9,412 nucleotides of DNA. Origin: Limnohabitans sp. (GTDB lineage: Bacteria > Pseudomonadota > Gammaproteobacteria > Burkholderiales > Burkholderiaceae_C). Location of the stretch: NCBI GenBank assembly GCA_030729445.1, contig JANQXJ010000027.1, positions 1 to 9,412 on the forward strand, written 5' to 3'. The notes under the pieces are model-generated. The model had not been told where the DNA came from. It searched no databases and saw only the letters and a list, made by a program, of their open reading frames with translations. The position numbers and the translations under genes are program-made. Positions 1 through 6,368 of this stretch are shown piece by piece (position 1 is the first letter of the stretch; each line of letters opens with the position of its first letter).

Positions 1-587
1 CCATTGCCCCGCTGATGCAGCGCGGCGAAAAGGCCGTGCCCCTGGGCCTGGTCGACCCCCTCAATTTGGGCATGGACGGCTACCGTCGCCGCATCAAACC
101 CATGGTGGTGGCGGTGCAGGGCATCACCTACACGTTGGGCATCGAGTTGATGCTGGCCGCCGACATCGTGGTTGCGGCAGACGACTGCCGCTTCTCTCAG
201 CTGGAGGTGCAGCGCGGCATCATGGCCACGGGCGGCGCTACGCTGCGCATGGCTGAGCGTGCGGGCTCGGGCAACGCCCTCTTGCACTTGCTCACCGCCG
301 ATGTGTTTGACAGCGCCGAAGCCTTGCGCCTGAACTTTGTGCAAAAGGTGGTGCCTGCCAATGGCCTTTTGGCCGAGGCCATGCGCATCGCGGGGCAGAT
401 TGCGGCGCAAGCGCCGCTGGCGGTCGTGGCCACACGGCAAAACGTGCTCAAAGCGGTGGAGCATGGACCGCTGGTGGCGATGCACGACTTCCTGTCCGTG
501 CAGCAGCGTTTGTCGCGCAGTGAAGATGCGGCCGAAGGGGTGCGTTCGTTTGTTGAAAAGCGTCCGGCGCGTTTTACGGGGCAGTGA
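1..587 (+). CDS. Crotonase/enoyl-CoA hydratase family protein, 5'-truncated
   Basis: Open from the left edge (first full codon at 3-5), with 194 residues visible against about 260 for the family, so roughly the first quarter is missing. Crotonases act on acyl-CoA thioesters, typically hydrating 2-enoyl-CoA in fatty-acid or aromatic-acid degradation in the cytoplasm. The segment V-Q-G-I-T-Y-T-L-G-I-E-L followed by A-A-D-I and F-S-Q-L-E matches the family core. The two glutamates (in G-I-E-L and S-Q-L-E) lie 20 residues apart, the spacing of the catalytic pair E144/E164 in rat enoyl-CoA hydratase. The usual glycine run G-G-G before the first glutamate is T-L-G here, so the position of the oxyanion-hole glycine is Leu. 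The C-terminus (F-V-E-K-R-P-A-R-F-T-G) is the normal family ending. The exact substrate cannot be read. It lies 64 bp before the srkA-like gene, with no obvious functional link. Confidence 0.9.
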   Translation, partial: IAPLMQRGEKAVPLGLVDPLNLGMDGYRRRIKPMVVAVQGITYTLGIELMLAADIVVAADDCRFSQLEVQRGIMATGGATLRMAERAGSGNALLHLLTADVFDSAEALRLNFVQKVVPANGLLAEAMRIAGQIAAQAPLAVVATRQNVLKAVEHGPLVAMHDFLSVQQRLSRSEDAAEGVRSFVEKRPARFTGQ

Positions 588-600
588 CAAATTTGCAGCA

Positions 601-640
601 GAGGCCGTCAGACAATCAAGCCGCCTGTTCTTACGGCCTC
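601..640. repeat. 8-bp perfect inverted repeat in crotonase-srkA gap
   Basis: GAGGCCGT (601-608) is the exact reverse complement of ACGGCCTC (633-640), with a 24-nt loop. It starts 13 bp after the crotonase stop codon. No T-run follows the right arm, so it is not a standard intrinsic terminator. It may be an RNA 3'-end structure or chance. Confidence 0.35.
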
Positions 641-644
641 ACAA

Positions 645-659
645 TCGGTCAATGACCGA
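645..659. promoter_or_regulatory. 15-bp palindrome over the srkA start codon
   Basis: TCGGTCA-A-TGACCGA has 7-bp arms around a single central base. The centre is the A of the ATG at 652-654. No clear Shine-Dalgarno sequence precedes that start, so the palindrome is the most structured element there. It could be an operator, an RNA hairpin hiding the start codon, or chance. A 7-bp perfect arm is not rare in 9.4 kb. Confidence 0.3.
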
Positions 660-1671
660 AACGAACGCTTTGTACCCTTACGCCGAGCTCACCCCCGACC
701 GGGTGATGGACGCCCTGACCGAATTGGGTTTGTGGCCAGACGGCCGTTTGCTGGCGCTCAGCTCCTACGAAAACCGCGTCTACCGTGCGCACTTGGACGA
801 GCCTGTTCTGGGCAACTCGGCCGTGGTCCTCAAGTTCTACCGGCCTGGCCGCTGGAGCCGGGCCCAGATTCAGGAAGAACACGACTTTGCGGCCGAACTG
901 TTGACGGGTGAAGTGCCCGTGGTCGCGCCCCTGGTGTTGAACGGGCAGACCTTGCACCACAGCGCGGGTTTTGATTTTTCGGTCAGCCCCTTGCGGGGCG
1001 GCCGCACGCCCGAGCTCGATGATTTCGACGTGCTCGAATGGATCGGCCGTTTTCTGGCCCGCATCCACACCGTGGGTGCCGCCCAGCCTTTTGCTCACCG
1101 CCCCGCGCTCGATGTGCAGACCTTTGCGCTAGAGCCTGCCGAGTGGCTGCAAACAAACCAAATGATCCCCTTGGAGGTCGAGCGCGAATGGCGCGACGCT
1201 TTTGCTGAAGCCTTGGCGCTGGTGCAAGAAAAGATGGCGGAAGGTGCCGCAAACCGCCACCTGATTCGCCTGCATGGCGACTGCCACCCGGGCAATATTT
1301 TGTGGACACCCACCGAGCTGCCCGGCGGCGGCCCGCATTTTGTGGATCTGGACGACGCCCGCATGGGCCCGGCCGTGCAAGACCTGTGGATGCTGCTGTC
1401 GGGCGAGCGTGCCCAGCGCACGCAACAACTGTCAGCTCTGCTGGATGGGTATGAACAAGTGCGCGACTTTGACCGCGCCGAGCTGAACTTGATCGAGCCC
1501 TTGCGCACCCTGCGTTTGATCCATTACAGCGCCTGGCTGGCTCGTCGCTGGGAAGATCCGATCTTTCCGGTCAACTTCCCCTGGTTTGGCACCCCCGACT
1601 ACTGGCGCGGCCAGGTGCTGATGCTGCAAGAGCAAGTCGAGCAGATGCAGGAAACGCCTCTTAGCGTTTGA
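652..1671 (+). CDS. srkA: Stress response kinase A (YihE/RdoA family Ser/Thr kinase)
   Basis: 339 residues, against 328 for Escherichia coli SrkA (YihE), which it matches end to end by recall. SrkA is a cytoplasmic serine/threonine kinase with the aminoglycoside-phosphotransferase fold. In E. coli it is linked to the Cpx envelope-stress response and counters MazEF-dependent death. Visible landmarks are S-Y-E-N-R-V-Y in the nucleotide-binding lobe, the lysine of V-V-L-K-F-Y-R-P at about residue 61, and the catalytic loop H-G-D-C-H-P-G-N at 208-215 (D210 base, N215 metal ligand). The metal-binding D-L-D-D-A starts at D232 and is followed by G-P-A-V-Q-D-L-W-M-L-L. The C-terminal F-P-W-F-G-T-P-D-Y-W segment is also typical. 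The reading frame stays open upstream into the crotonase gene, but ATG 652 gives the family N-terminus (T-P-D-R-V-M-D-A-L). There is no strong ribosome-binding site. It converges with glk, 2 bp between stop codons. Confidence 0.95.
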   Translation: MTETNALYPYAELTPDRVMDALTELGLWPDGRLLALSSYENRVYRAHLDEPVLGNSAVVLKFYRPGRWSRAQIQEEHDFAAELLTGEVPVVAPLVLNGQTLHHSAGFDFSVSPLRGGRTPELDDFDVLEWIGRFLARIHTVGAAQPFAHRPALDVQTFALEPAEWLQTNQMIPLEVEREWRDAFAEALALVQEKMAEGAANRHLIRLHGDCHPGNILWTPTELPGGGPHFVDLDDARMGPAVQDLWMLLSGERAQRTQQLSALLDGYEQVRDFDRAELNLIEPLRTLRLIHYSAWLARRWEDPIFPVNFPWFGTPDYWRGQVLMLQEQVEQMQETPLSV

Positions 1672-1673
1672 CC

Positions 1674-2657
1674 TCAGCGCGGTGCAGGCTGCACGCCCAG
1701 CGCCATGGCGCAGCCAATCAGGGCGGGTTGGTCGGCGCGGATGACGTAGGTTGGGATGCGTTTCATGTAGTTCTCAAAACGACCTTTGGCTTCGAACGCG
1801 TCCCTGAATCCCGACTGCGCGAAGTAGTCGCCCAGCCGCCCGATCACGCCGCCACCAATGTAGATGCCGCCGCGTGCGCCCAGTGTCACGGCCAAGTTGG
1901 CCGCCGCGTTGCCCAGCAGGCGGCACATGCGGTCCAGCGCTTCTTCGCAAGCCACATCCTGAGCGGTCAGCGCCCGTTCAGTCACTTGCGCAGCCACCAG
2001 GTTGTCGGCCTCGGTGCCATTGAGTTCACAAATCGCACGGTAAAGGTTTTCCAGGCCCATGCCCGAGACCACGCGTTCGACAGAAACATGGGGGTAGGTA
2101 CGCCACAAGATGCGCAGGATGTCGGCCTCGCGCTCGCAAGTGGGCGACATGCTGACATGCCCGCCTTCGCCTGCAATGGGCACCCAGTCGCCTCGGCGCG
2201 AGCGCACCAGCGACGACACGCCCAGCCCGGTGCCCGGACCGATCAGGCCTTTGGGTGCATCGGGCACGGGCTGGCCGGAGCCGATTTGTTGTAGATCGCT
2301 GCCCAGCAAAGCGGGCGCAGCCATGGCCATGGCTTCCCAGTCGTTGAGCATCAACAGGCGCTCCAGTCCCAGGGCCAAACGGGTGGCCTCGATCGAGAAG
2401 TGCCAGTGGTTGTTGGTCATCTTCAGGGTGTCGCCGTCGATCGGGTTGGCGATGGCGATGCAAGCTTGCTGCACAGCGGCCTGGCCGACTTGTTGCAAGT
2501 AGGCTTGGGCGGCGCTGGCCAGATCGGGGAATTGACCGGTGGGCAGAGTGGCTTCGTGGAACATGCGCTGTGTGTCTGGCTGCACCAATGCAAAACGGGC
2601 ATTGGTACCACCGATGTCGCCCAGCAGGTAGGGAAGGGGTGCTGATTGAGTAGTCAT
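1674..2657 (-). CDS. glk: Glucokinase
   Basis: 327 residues, close to E. coli Glk (321). It phosphorylates glucose with ATP to glucose-6-phosphate in the cytoplasm. Motifs in order: ATP phosphate-1 loop G-D-I-G-G-T-N (13-19), the substrate region L-N-D-W-E-A with catalytic base D106, the G-P-G-T-G-L-G phosphate-2 loop (140-146), G-E-G-G-H-V (163-168) with the glucose-contacting E and H, and E-R-V-V-S-G-M-G-L-E-N-L-Y-R. A late G-G-I-Y-I-G-G-G-V segment is the adenosine motif. The frame is open well upstream, overlapping the kinase gene, but the ATG at 2657 puts the phosphate-1 loop at the normal distance from the N-terminus. No good Shine-Dalgarno sequence is seen. It lies 62 bp after the histidine kinase gene on the same strand, so it is probably the third gene of that unit. 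It would consume sugar brought in by the divergent importer. Confidence 0.96.
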   Translation of the reverse strand: MTTQSAPLPYLLGDIGGTNARFALVQPDTQRMFHEATLPTGQFPDLASAAQAYLQQVGQAAVQQACIAIANPIDGDTLKMTNNHWHFSIEATRLALGLERLLMLNDWEAMAMAAPALLGSDLQQIGSGQPVPDAPKGLIGPGTGLGVSSLVRSRRGDWVPIAGEGGHVSMSPTCEREADILRILWRTYPHVSVERVVSGMGLENLYRAICELNGTEADNLVAAQVTERALTAQDVACEEALDRMCRLLGNAAANLAVTLGARGGIYIGGGVIGRLGDYFAQSGFRDAFEAKGRFENYMKRIPTYVIRADQPALIGCAMALGVQPAPR

Positions 2658-2687
2658 GGAAGTGTCGGAATGGCTGGCATGAATTAT

Positions 2688-2709
2688 GGCGCTGTGTTGG
2701 GCGAGCGCC
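2688..2709 (-). repeat. Small inverted repeat between histidine kinase gene and glk
   Basis: GGCGCT (2688-2693) and AGCGCC (2704-2709) pair perfectly around a 10-nt loop in the 62-bp gap between the kinase gene and glk. On the minus-strand transcript no T-run follows, so it is unlikely to end transcription fully. A modest internal RNA structure is possible. Confidence 0.3.
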
Positions 2710-2719
2710 TCCGGGTGAT

Positions 2720-4228
2720 TCAGTGTGTGGTGATGTCCGACAAGGGCCATCGGATCGAGGCACAAAGGCCTTGGGGCGCCACTGAATCGAGTTGGACTTG
2801 GCCTTGGTGGCGTTCGGCGATTTCTTTCACAATGGCCAAACCCAAGCCGCAACCTTGCCCTGTGTTGCTGACGCGAACAAAGCGCTCAAACACGCGTTCA
2901 CGATCGGCCAGAGACAAGCCGGGACCCGTGTCTGAGACTTGCAGCAAGGCGCACGGCGGGGTGTGGTGGGGGTCGATGGTGACCCGCACAGTGACTTGGC
3001 TGCCAGAGCCCGCGTAATGCAGTGCGTTGTCGATCAGGTTGGTCAAGGCTTCACGCACCAGCAGTTCATTGGCTTCGATCCACACGGGCTCGGTGGCGCT
3101 GTCGTCCAGACCCAAATCGATCTGCGCTCTGAGTGCACGCGGCACCCATTCGGCTGTAAGGGTTTGGGCCATGCGCTGCAGGTCAAAACGTTTGCGGTCG
3201 TGGGCCATGACCGATTCGGGCTCAGCACGCGCCAGGGTGAGCAATTGGTTGACCAAGTGGGCGCTTCGGGTGGCGCTGTCGTGCACACGTTGCAGCCGGG
3301 CGCGTAGTTCAGGATCGGTGGTGGATTGCAAGGCGATTTCGGTTTGGCTTTTGAGGCCTGCCAAGGGCGTGCGCAGCTGGTGCGCTGCATCACCAATGAA
3401 GCGTTTTTGGGTGGCCACTGTGTTTTGTACAGCCGACAGCAAAGTGTTGATGGCGGTGGCCAGCGACCACAATTCGCGTGGGGCAGAGGCCAATTGCAGA
3501 GGGGCCAGGTCGGTGGGGGCGCGGCCTTCGACTTGCTGCCGTAAGCGGGCCAGTGGTGACAGGCCTGCGCGGATGCCCAGCCAAACAATCAATGTCATCA
3601 GCAGCACCAGGCTGGACATGGGCAGCAGCATGTCAAACAGAATGCGCCGGGCCAGATCTTCACGGTTGGCGCTGCTGCGGGCCACCTGCACCAGCATGGT
3701 TTGGGGGGCTGTTTGGTCGTCGCCAAAGCTCAAGTACAGCGCCACCACGCGCAGGGCTTGACCTGCGGGCAAACTGGGCGAGCGGGTGCTGTTGGTGGGC
3801 ATGCTGCCGTCATAAAAATACGGCGTGTCCAATGGGTAAGCAGCGTTTTCGCGTGTGGGCGAAGTTGCCTTTTGCAGGTCCGGTGCAGGTGGCGGTGGCA
3901 GGGCTTGGTTGCCCAATATGAACTGCCCTGGCGGGGAGCTGACCATGTAGAGCAGTCGGTCCTGAGGGTCGGCCTCCAGGATGTCTTGTGCAGCTTTGGG
4001 AAAGTCGATCAGCAAACCGTTGCCAATGGGTTTGAGCTGCCTGGCCAACGACCGACTGGCCTGCAGCAAGCTCGCGTCAATGGCTTGGTTGGCGTACCCC
4101 GCCGCAAACCTGTAGGTGGCCACGCCGCCAGCCATCCACAACACCAGCTGTGGCAGCAGCACCCACAGCAGAAGCTGTCGGGCCAGCGATACCCCGGCTT
4201 GGCCAGCAGGCACAGGTGTGAGGGTCAT
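2720..4228 (-). CDS. TctE-like sensor histidine kinase
   Basis: 502 residues from ATG 4228; a TTG at 4243 would add five residues. Inner-membrane sensor that should phosphorylate the response regulator encoded just upstream. Transmembrane helix 1 spans about residues 18-40 (L-L-L-W-V-L-L-P-Q-L-V-L-W), followed by a periplasmic domain of the TctE N-terminal type (A-N-Q-A-I-D-A-S-L-L near the start, Y-F-Y-D-G and R-V-V-A-L-Y later) with a Pro-rich stretch near 110-120. Helix 2 is about 198-220, then a HAMP-like linker. The H-box F-I-G-D-A-A-H-Q-L-R-T-P-L has phospho-acceptor His at about 283. The N-box T-N-L-I-D-N-A-L-H-Y is about 396-405, G1 D-T-G-P-G about 433-437 and G2 G-Q-G-C-G-L-G-L about 457-464. 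All catalytic boxes are intact. Known TctE members sense tricarboxylates, but the surrounding genes suggest a sugar-related signal. That signal is inference. Confidence 0.93.
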   Translation of the reverse strand: MTLTPVPAGQAGVSLARQLLLWVLLPQLVLWMAGGVATYRFAAGYANQAIDASLLQASRSLARQLKPIGNGLLIDFPKAAQDILEADPQDRLLYMVSSPPGQFILGNQALPPPPAPDLQKATSPTRENAAYPLDTPYFYDGSMPTNSTRSPSLPAGQALRVVALYLSFGDDQTAPQTMLVQVARSSANREDLARRILFDMLLPMSSLVLLMTLIVWLGIRAGLSPLARLRQQVEGRAPTDLAPLQLASAPRELWSLATAINTLLSAVQNTVATQKRFIGDAAHQLRTPLAGLKSQTEIALQSTTDPELRARLQRVHDSATRSAHLVNQLLTLARAEPESVMAHDRKRFDLQRMAQTLTAEWVPRALRAQIDLGLDDSATEPVWIEANELLVREALTNLIDNALHYAGSGSQVTVRVTIDPHHTPPCALLQVSDTGPGLSLADRERVFERFVRVSNTGQGCGLGLAIVKEIAERHQGQVQLDSVAPQGLCASIRWPLSDITTH

Positions 4229-4255
4229 GGTTGGTTTCGCCAAATCAAATGGCCA

Positions 4256-4924
4256 TCAGGCCTCTGCCTCGAGCAAATAGCCCAGGCCCCTGACGGTGCG
4301 GATCACCAACCGAGCGCCTTCCAGTTTGCGGCGCAAGCGGTGGATGTACACCTCGATCGAATTGCCGCCACCGGTTTCGCCGCCTTCATCTGACCATGCT
4401 TGGTGGATTTGATCCTTGGTGACCACTTGGTCGCGTTGCTGAACCAGAAGTTCCAAAAGGGTCCACTCCCTCCCGCTGAGCTCAAGCGACTCGCCCGACA
4501 AAAGGGCACGCCGTGTGGCCTTGTCCAAGGTCAAACCCCCTGCCAGGGTGGGCGTGGTGATGGGGTGGCTGCGTCTGAGCAGGGCATGGAGACGGGCCAA
4601 CAGCTCTGGAAAGTCAAAGGGTTTGGTCACGTAATCGTCCGCTCCGGCTTGCAAGCCGGCCACCCGGTCGTCCAGCGCATCGCGGGCCGTCAGCAAGAGT
4701 ACGGGAAGAGCGGGTTGGTTTTGCCGCAATTGCTGAAGAACCGCCAAGCCATCGCGCATGGGCATGCCAATGTCCAGCACCGCAATGTCGAAATGCTGTT
4801 TTTGCAGCAAATACTCGGCCACCGCACCGTTGGGCGCGTGTTCCACCTCGAATCCGGCGCTGCCCAACTGGTTTTGCAGGGCGTCGGCCAGCATGGCATC
4901 GTCTTCGGCAAGCAGCAATTTCAT
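4256..4924 (-). CDS. OmpR-family response regulator (TctD/QseB/PmrA-like)
   Basis: 222 residues, full length for the family. The receiver domain (about 1-115) has the acidic pocket E7-D8-D9, phospho-acceptor D51 (V-L-D-I-G-M-P), T79 and K101 (V-T-K-P-F-D). The C-terminal winged-helix DNA-binding domain (about 125-220) includes S-G-R-E-W-T-L-L-E-L-L, the recognition-helix stretch N-S-I-E-V-Y-I-H-R-L-R-R-K-L and the wing I-R-T-V-R-G-L-G-Y. This sequence style is that of the QseB/PmrA/TctD branch. It is the first gene of the minus-strand run; its stop lies 27 bp before the kinase ATG (12 bp before the alternative TTG), indicating co-transcription. It probably controls the divergent sugar-transport operon and perhaps its own operon through the TTAA repeats at 4987-5021. 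ATG 4924 gives the normal N-terminus M-K-L-L-L-A-E-D-D. There is no strong Shine-Dalgarno sequence. Confidence 0.95.
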   Translation of the reverse strand: MKLLLAEDDAMLADALQNQLGSAGFEVEHAPNGAVAEYLLQKQHFDIAVLDIGMPMRDGLAVLQQLRQNQPALPVLLLTARDALDDRVAGLQAGADDYVTKPFDFPELLARLHALLRRSHPITTPTLAGGLTLDKATRRALLSGESLELSGREWTLLELLVQQRDQVVTKDQIHQAWSDEGGETGGGNSIEVYIHRLRRKLEGARLVIRTVRGLGYLLEAEA

Positions 4925-4977
4925 GCGCGAAGCTTAATGGATTGTTGATGCTGTGGCGATCTTTGCCCGCATTTCCG

Positions 4978-4992
4978 GGTTAGGGTTTAACC
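4978..4992. repeat. Inverted repeat GGTTA-N5-TAACC
   Basis: GGTTA (4978-4982) and TAACC (4988-4992) are reverse complements around GGGTT, at the left edge of the AT-rich island. The right arm overlaps the first TTAA half-site, so it may extend the operator or be a site for another regulator. Confidence 0.3.
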
Positions 4993-5021
4993 TAGTGTTA
5001 ATAAATTAACAAGATATTAAT
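4987..5021. promoter_or_regulatory. Candidate response-regulator operator: two TTAAC-N6-TTAAT elements
   Basis: TTAA occurs at 4987-4990, 4998-5001, 5006-5009 and 5017-5020. This makes two TTAA-N7-TTAA pairs with an 11-bp pitch, and both pairs read TTAAC-N6-TTAAT, offset by 19 bp. PmrA and QseB regulators bind TTAA-type half-sites repeated at this pitch, one helical turn apart, as a head-to-tail dimer. The element sits in an AT-rich island within the 182-bp region between the response regulator gene and gtsA. The neighbouring regulator is the natural candidate protein; binding is inferred. Confidence 0.6.
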
Positions 5022-5023
5022 AT
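4995..5023 (+). promoter_or_regulatory. gtsA: Weak candidate promoter for gtsA operon
   Basis: TAATAT at 5018-5023 matches 4 of 6 positions of the -10 consensus. At 17-bp spacing the -35 position (GTGTTA, 4995-5000) matches only 3 of 6. A poor -35 box overlapped by the TTAA elements would suit an activator-dependent promoter, with a start near 5030 and a leader of about 75 nt. The assignment is tentative. Confidence 0.3.
4996..5023. repeat. Two adjacent palindromes in the divergent promoter region
   Basis: TGTTAAT-AA-ATTAACA (4996-5011) has perfect 7-bp arms. ATATTAATAT (5014-5023) is a perfect 10-bp palindrome. Both partly arise because TTAA is itself palindromic, but the 7-bp arms go beyond that. 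They may reflect binding of a symmetric dimer in addition to the response regulator. Confidence 0.45.
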
Positions 5024-5044
5024 TCCGGCGTCGAGGTCATTGCA

Positions 5045-5089
5045 GGCCCATCTGCTGCTTCGCACATCCACACAGGGCCATGTCTGGCC
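5045..5089 (+). other. Possible alternative hairpins in gtsA leader
   Basis: GGCCA (5076-5080) can pair with TGGCC (5085-5089) around a 4-nt loop just before the ribosome-binding site. Alternatively GGCCC (5045-5049) can pair with GGGCC (5075-5079). The two pairings share bases and exclude each other. Stems are only 5 bp, so this is suggestive only. Confidence 0.2.
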
Positions 5090-5095
5090 ATCAAC

Positions 5096-5100
5096 AGGAG
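5096..5100 (+). promoter_or_regulatory. gtsA: Strong ribosome-binding site of gtsA
   Basis: AGGAG lies 6 nt before ATG 5107. It fixes the start at M-K-S-V-K, which begins the signal peptide, rather than at the in-frame upstream start at 5080. Confidence 0.85.
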
Positions 5101-5106
5101 ACTTTC

Positions 5107-6360
5107 ATGAAATCAGTAAAAATGTTCAAGCATTCGGTTTTGGCCACAGCAGCCGTGTTGGCCTTGGCAGCGCAGGCCGGCGAGGTCGAGGTTCTGCACT
5201 ACTGGACCAGCGGTGGTGAGGCCAAATCGGCAGCGGCCCTGAAGGCCACTTTGCAGGGCAAGGGCCACACCTGGAAAGACTTTGCCGTGGCCGGCGGCGG
5301 CGGTGACAACGCCATGACCGTTCTCAAGTCGCGCGTGGTTTCGGGCAATGCGCCTGCTGCCGCTCAGATCAAGGGGCCCGCTTTGCAGGAGTGGGCAGGT
5401 GAGGGCGTGTTGGCCAACATCGACGATGTGGCCAAAGCCGAAAAGTGGGACACCCTGCTGCCTCCCGTGGTCGCCAACGTCATGAAGTACAAGGGCAACT
5501 ACATTGCTGCTCCCGTGAACGTGCACCGCGTGAACTGGTTGTGGGCCAGCAACGCCGCGTTCAAAAAAGCTGGTGCCAAAGTGCCTACCAACTGGGATGA
5601 GTTCTTCGTTGCTGCAGAAGCCCTGAAGAAGGCGGGCATCATCCCCGTCGCCCACGGTGGCCAAAACTGGCAAGATTTCACCACCTTTGAGAGCGTGGCC
5701 TTGGGTGTAGGTGGCGCGGACTTCTACAAAAAAGCTCTGGTTCAGTTGGACCAGGGTACTTTGAACGGCGCCACCATGACCAAGGTGCTCGACACTTTCA
5801 AGAAGATCAAAACTTACACCGACAAAAACGCCCCCGGCCGTGACTGGAACTTGGCCACCGCCATGGTGATCAAAGGCGAAGCAGGCATGCAGTTGATGGG
5901 TGACTGGGCCAAGGGTGAATTCGTGGCCGCAGGCAAAAAGCCGGGTGCTGACTTCACCTGTGCCGCCGCGCCTGGCACCGCCAAGTCCTTCACCTTCAAC
6001 GTGGACTCGTTCGCCATGTTCAAGCTGAAGAACGATGCTAACTCCAAGGCTCAGAAAGACCTGGCTTCGGCCATCATGTCGACTGATTTCCAAGAAGTGT
6101 TCAACCTGAACAAGGGCTCAATCCCTGTGCGTTTGAACATGAACTTGGCCAAGTTTGACGATTGCGCCAAGCTCAGCTCCAATGACTTCGTGTCGACCGC
6201 CAAGAGTGGTGGCTTGGTGCCCTCCGTGGCCCACGGCATGGCCATTGGTTCAGCCACATCAGGTGCGATTCAGGACGCGGTGAGCCAGTTCTGGAACGAT
6301 GACAAGATGAGCAGCAAAGATGCTCAAACCAAAATCGCTTCGGCCGCCAAGGTCAAGTAA
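5107..6360 (+). CDS. gtsA: Periplasmic glucose/mannose-type sugar-binding protein of CUT1 ABC transporter
   Basis: 417 residues. A Sec signal peptide covers residues 1-24 (basic K-S-V-K-M-F-K-H, hydrophobic V-L-A-T-A-A-V-L-A-L, cleavage after A-Q-A). The mature start G-E-V-E-V-L-H-Y-W-T-S-G-G-E and later K-G-H-T-W-K-D-F-A-V-A-G-G and S-A/A-A-Q-I-K-G-P motifs match, by recall, the Pseudomonas GtsA glucose-binding protein. It captures sugar in the periplasm and delivers it to the GtsBC permease. Other typical segments are A-A-P-V-N-V-H-R-V-N-W-L-W and M-G-D-W-A-K-G-E-F. Two cysteines remain in the mature chain (about 285 and 353) and could form a disulfide. First gene of a four-gene operon; a stem-loop directly after its stop probably favours its higher expression. 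Glucose is the best guess for ligand because glk is adjacent; mannose or another hexose is not excluded. Confidence 0.93.
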   Translation: MKSVKMFKHSVLATAAVLALAAQAGEVEVLHYWTSGGEAKSAAALKATLQGKGHTWKDFAVAGGGGDNAMTVLKSRVVSGNAPAAAQIKGPALQEWAGEGVLANIDDVAKAEKWDTLLPPVVANVMKYKGNYIAAPVNVHRVNWLWASNAAFKKAGAKVPTNWDEFFVAAEALKKAGIIPVAHGGQNWQDFTTFESVALGVGGADFYKKALVQLDQGTLNGATMTKVLDTFKKIKTYTDKNAPGRDWNLATAMVIKGEAGMQLMGDWAKGEFVAAGKKPGADFTCAAAPGTAKSFTFNVDSFAMFKLKNDANSKAQKDLASAIMSTDFQEVFNLNKGSIPVRLNMNLAKFDDCAKLSSNDFVSTAKSGGLVPSVAHGMAIGSATSGAIQDAVSQFWNDDKMSSKDAQTKIASAAKVK

Positions 6361-6368
6361 GTCTCGGG

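Noticed and set aside
337..651. Upstream in-frame extension of srkA to 337
   Set aside because: The added residues are Arg/Cys/Trp-rich and overlap the crotonase gene; the SrkA family N-terminus begins just after ATG 652.
1668..2294. 208-codon + strand open frame opposite glk
   Set aside because: It lies wholly antisense to glucokinase and has the His/Gln/Ala-rich composition of a shadow frame.
2658..2852. In-frame upstream extension of glk
   Set aside because: It overlaps the histidine kinase's 3' end and would put 65 extra residues before the phosphate loop; ATG 2657 gives the family length.
4229..4243. TTG start for the histidine kinase
   Set aside because: Possible, but neither start has a good ribosome site and ATG is preferred by default. 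The difference is five residues.
4978..5023. Replication origin or FNR/CRP site in the AT-rich island
   Set aside because: I see no DnaA-box cluster, and neither TTGAT-N4-ATCAA nor TGTGA-N6-TCACA is present.
5113..6093. 326-codon open frame antisense to gtsA
   Set aside because: It is His/Gly/Val-rich, has no domain logic, and mirrors the codon structure of a clear sugar-binding protein gene.
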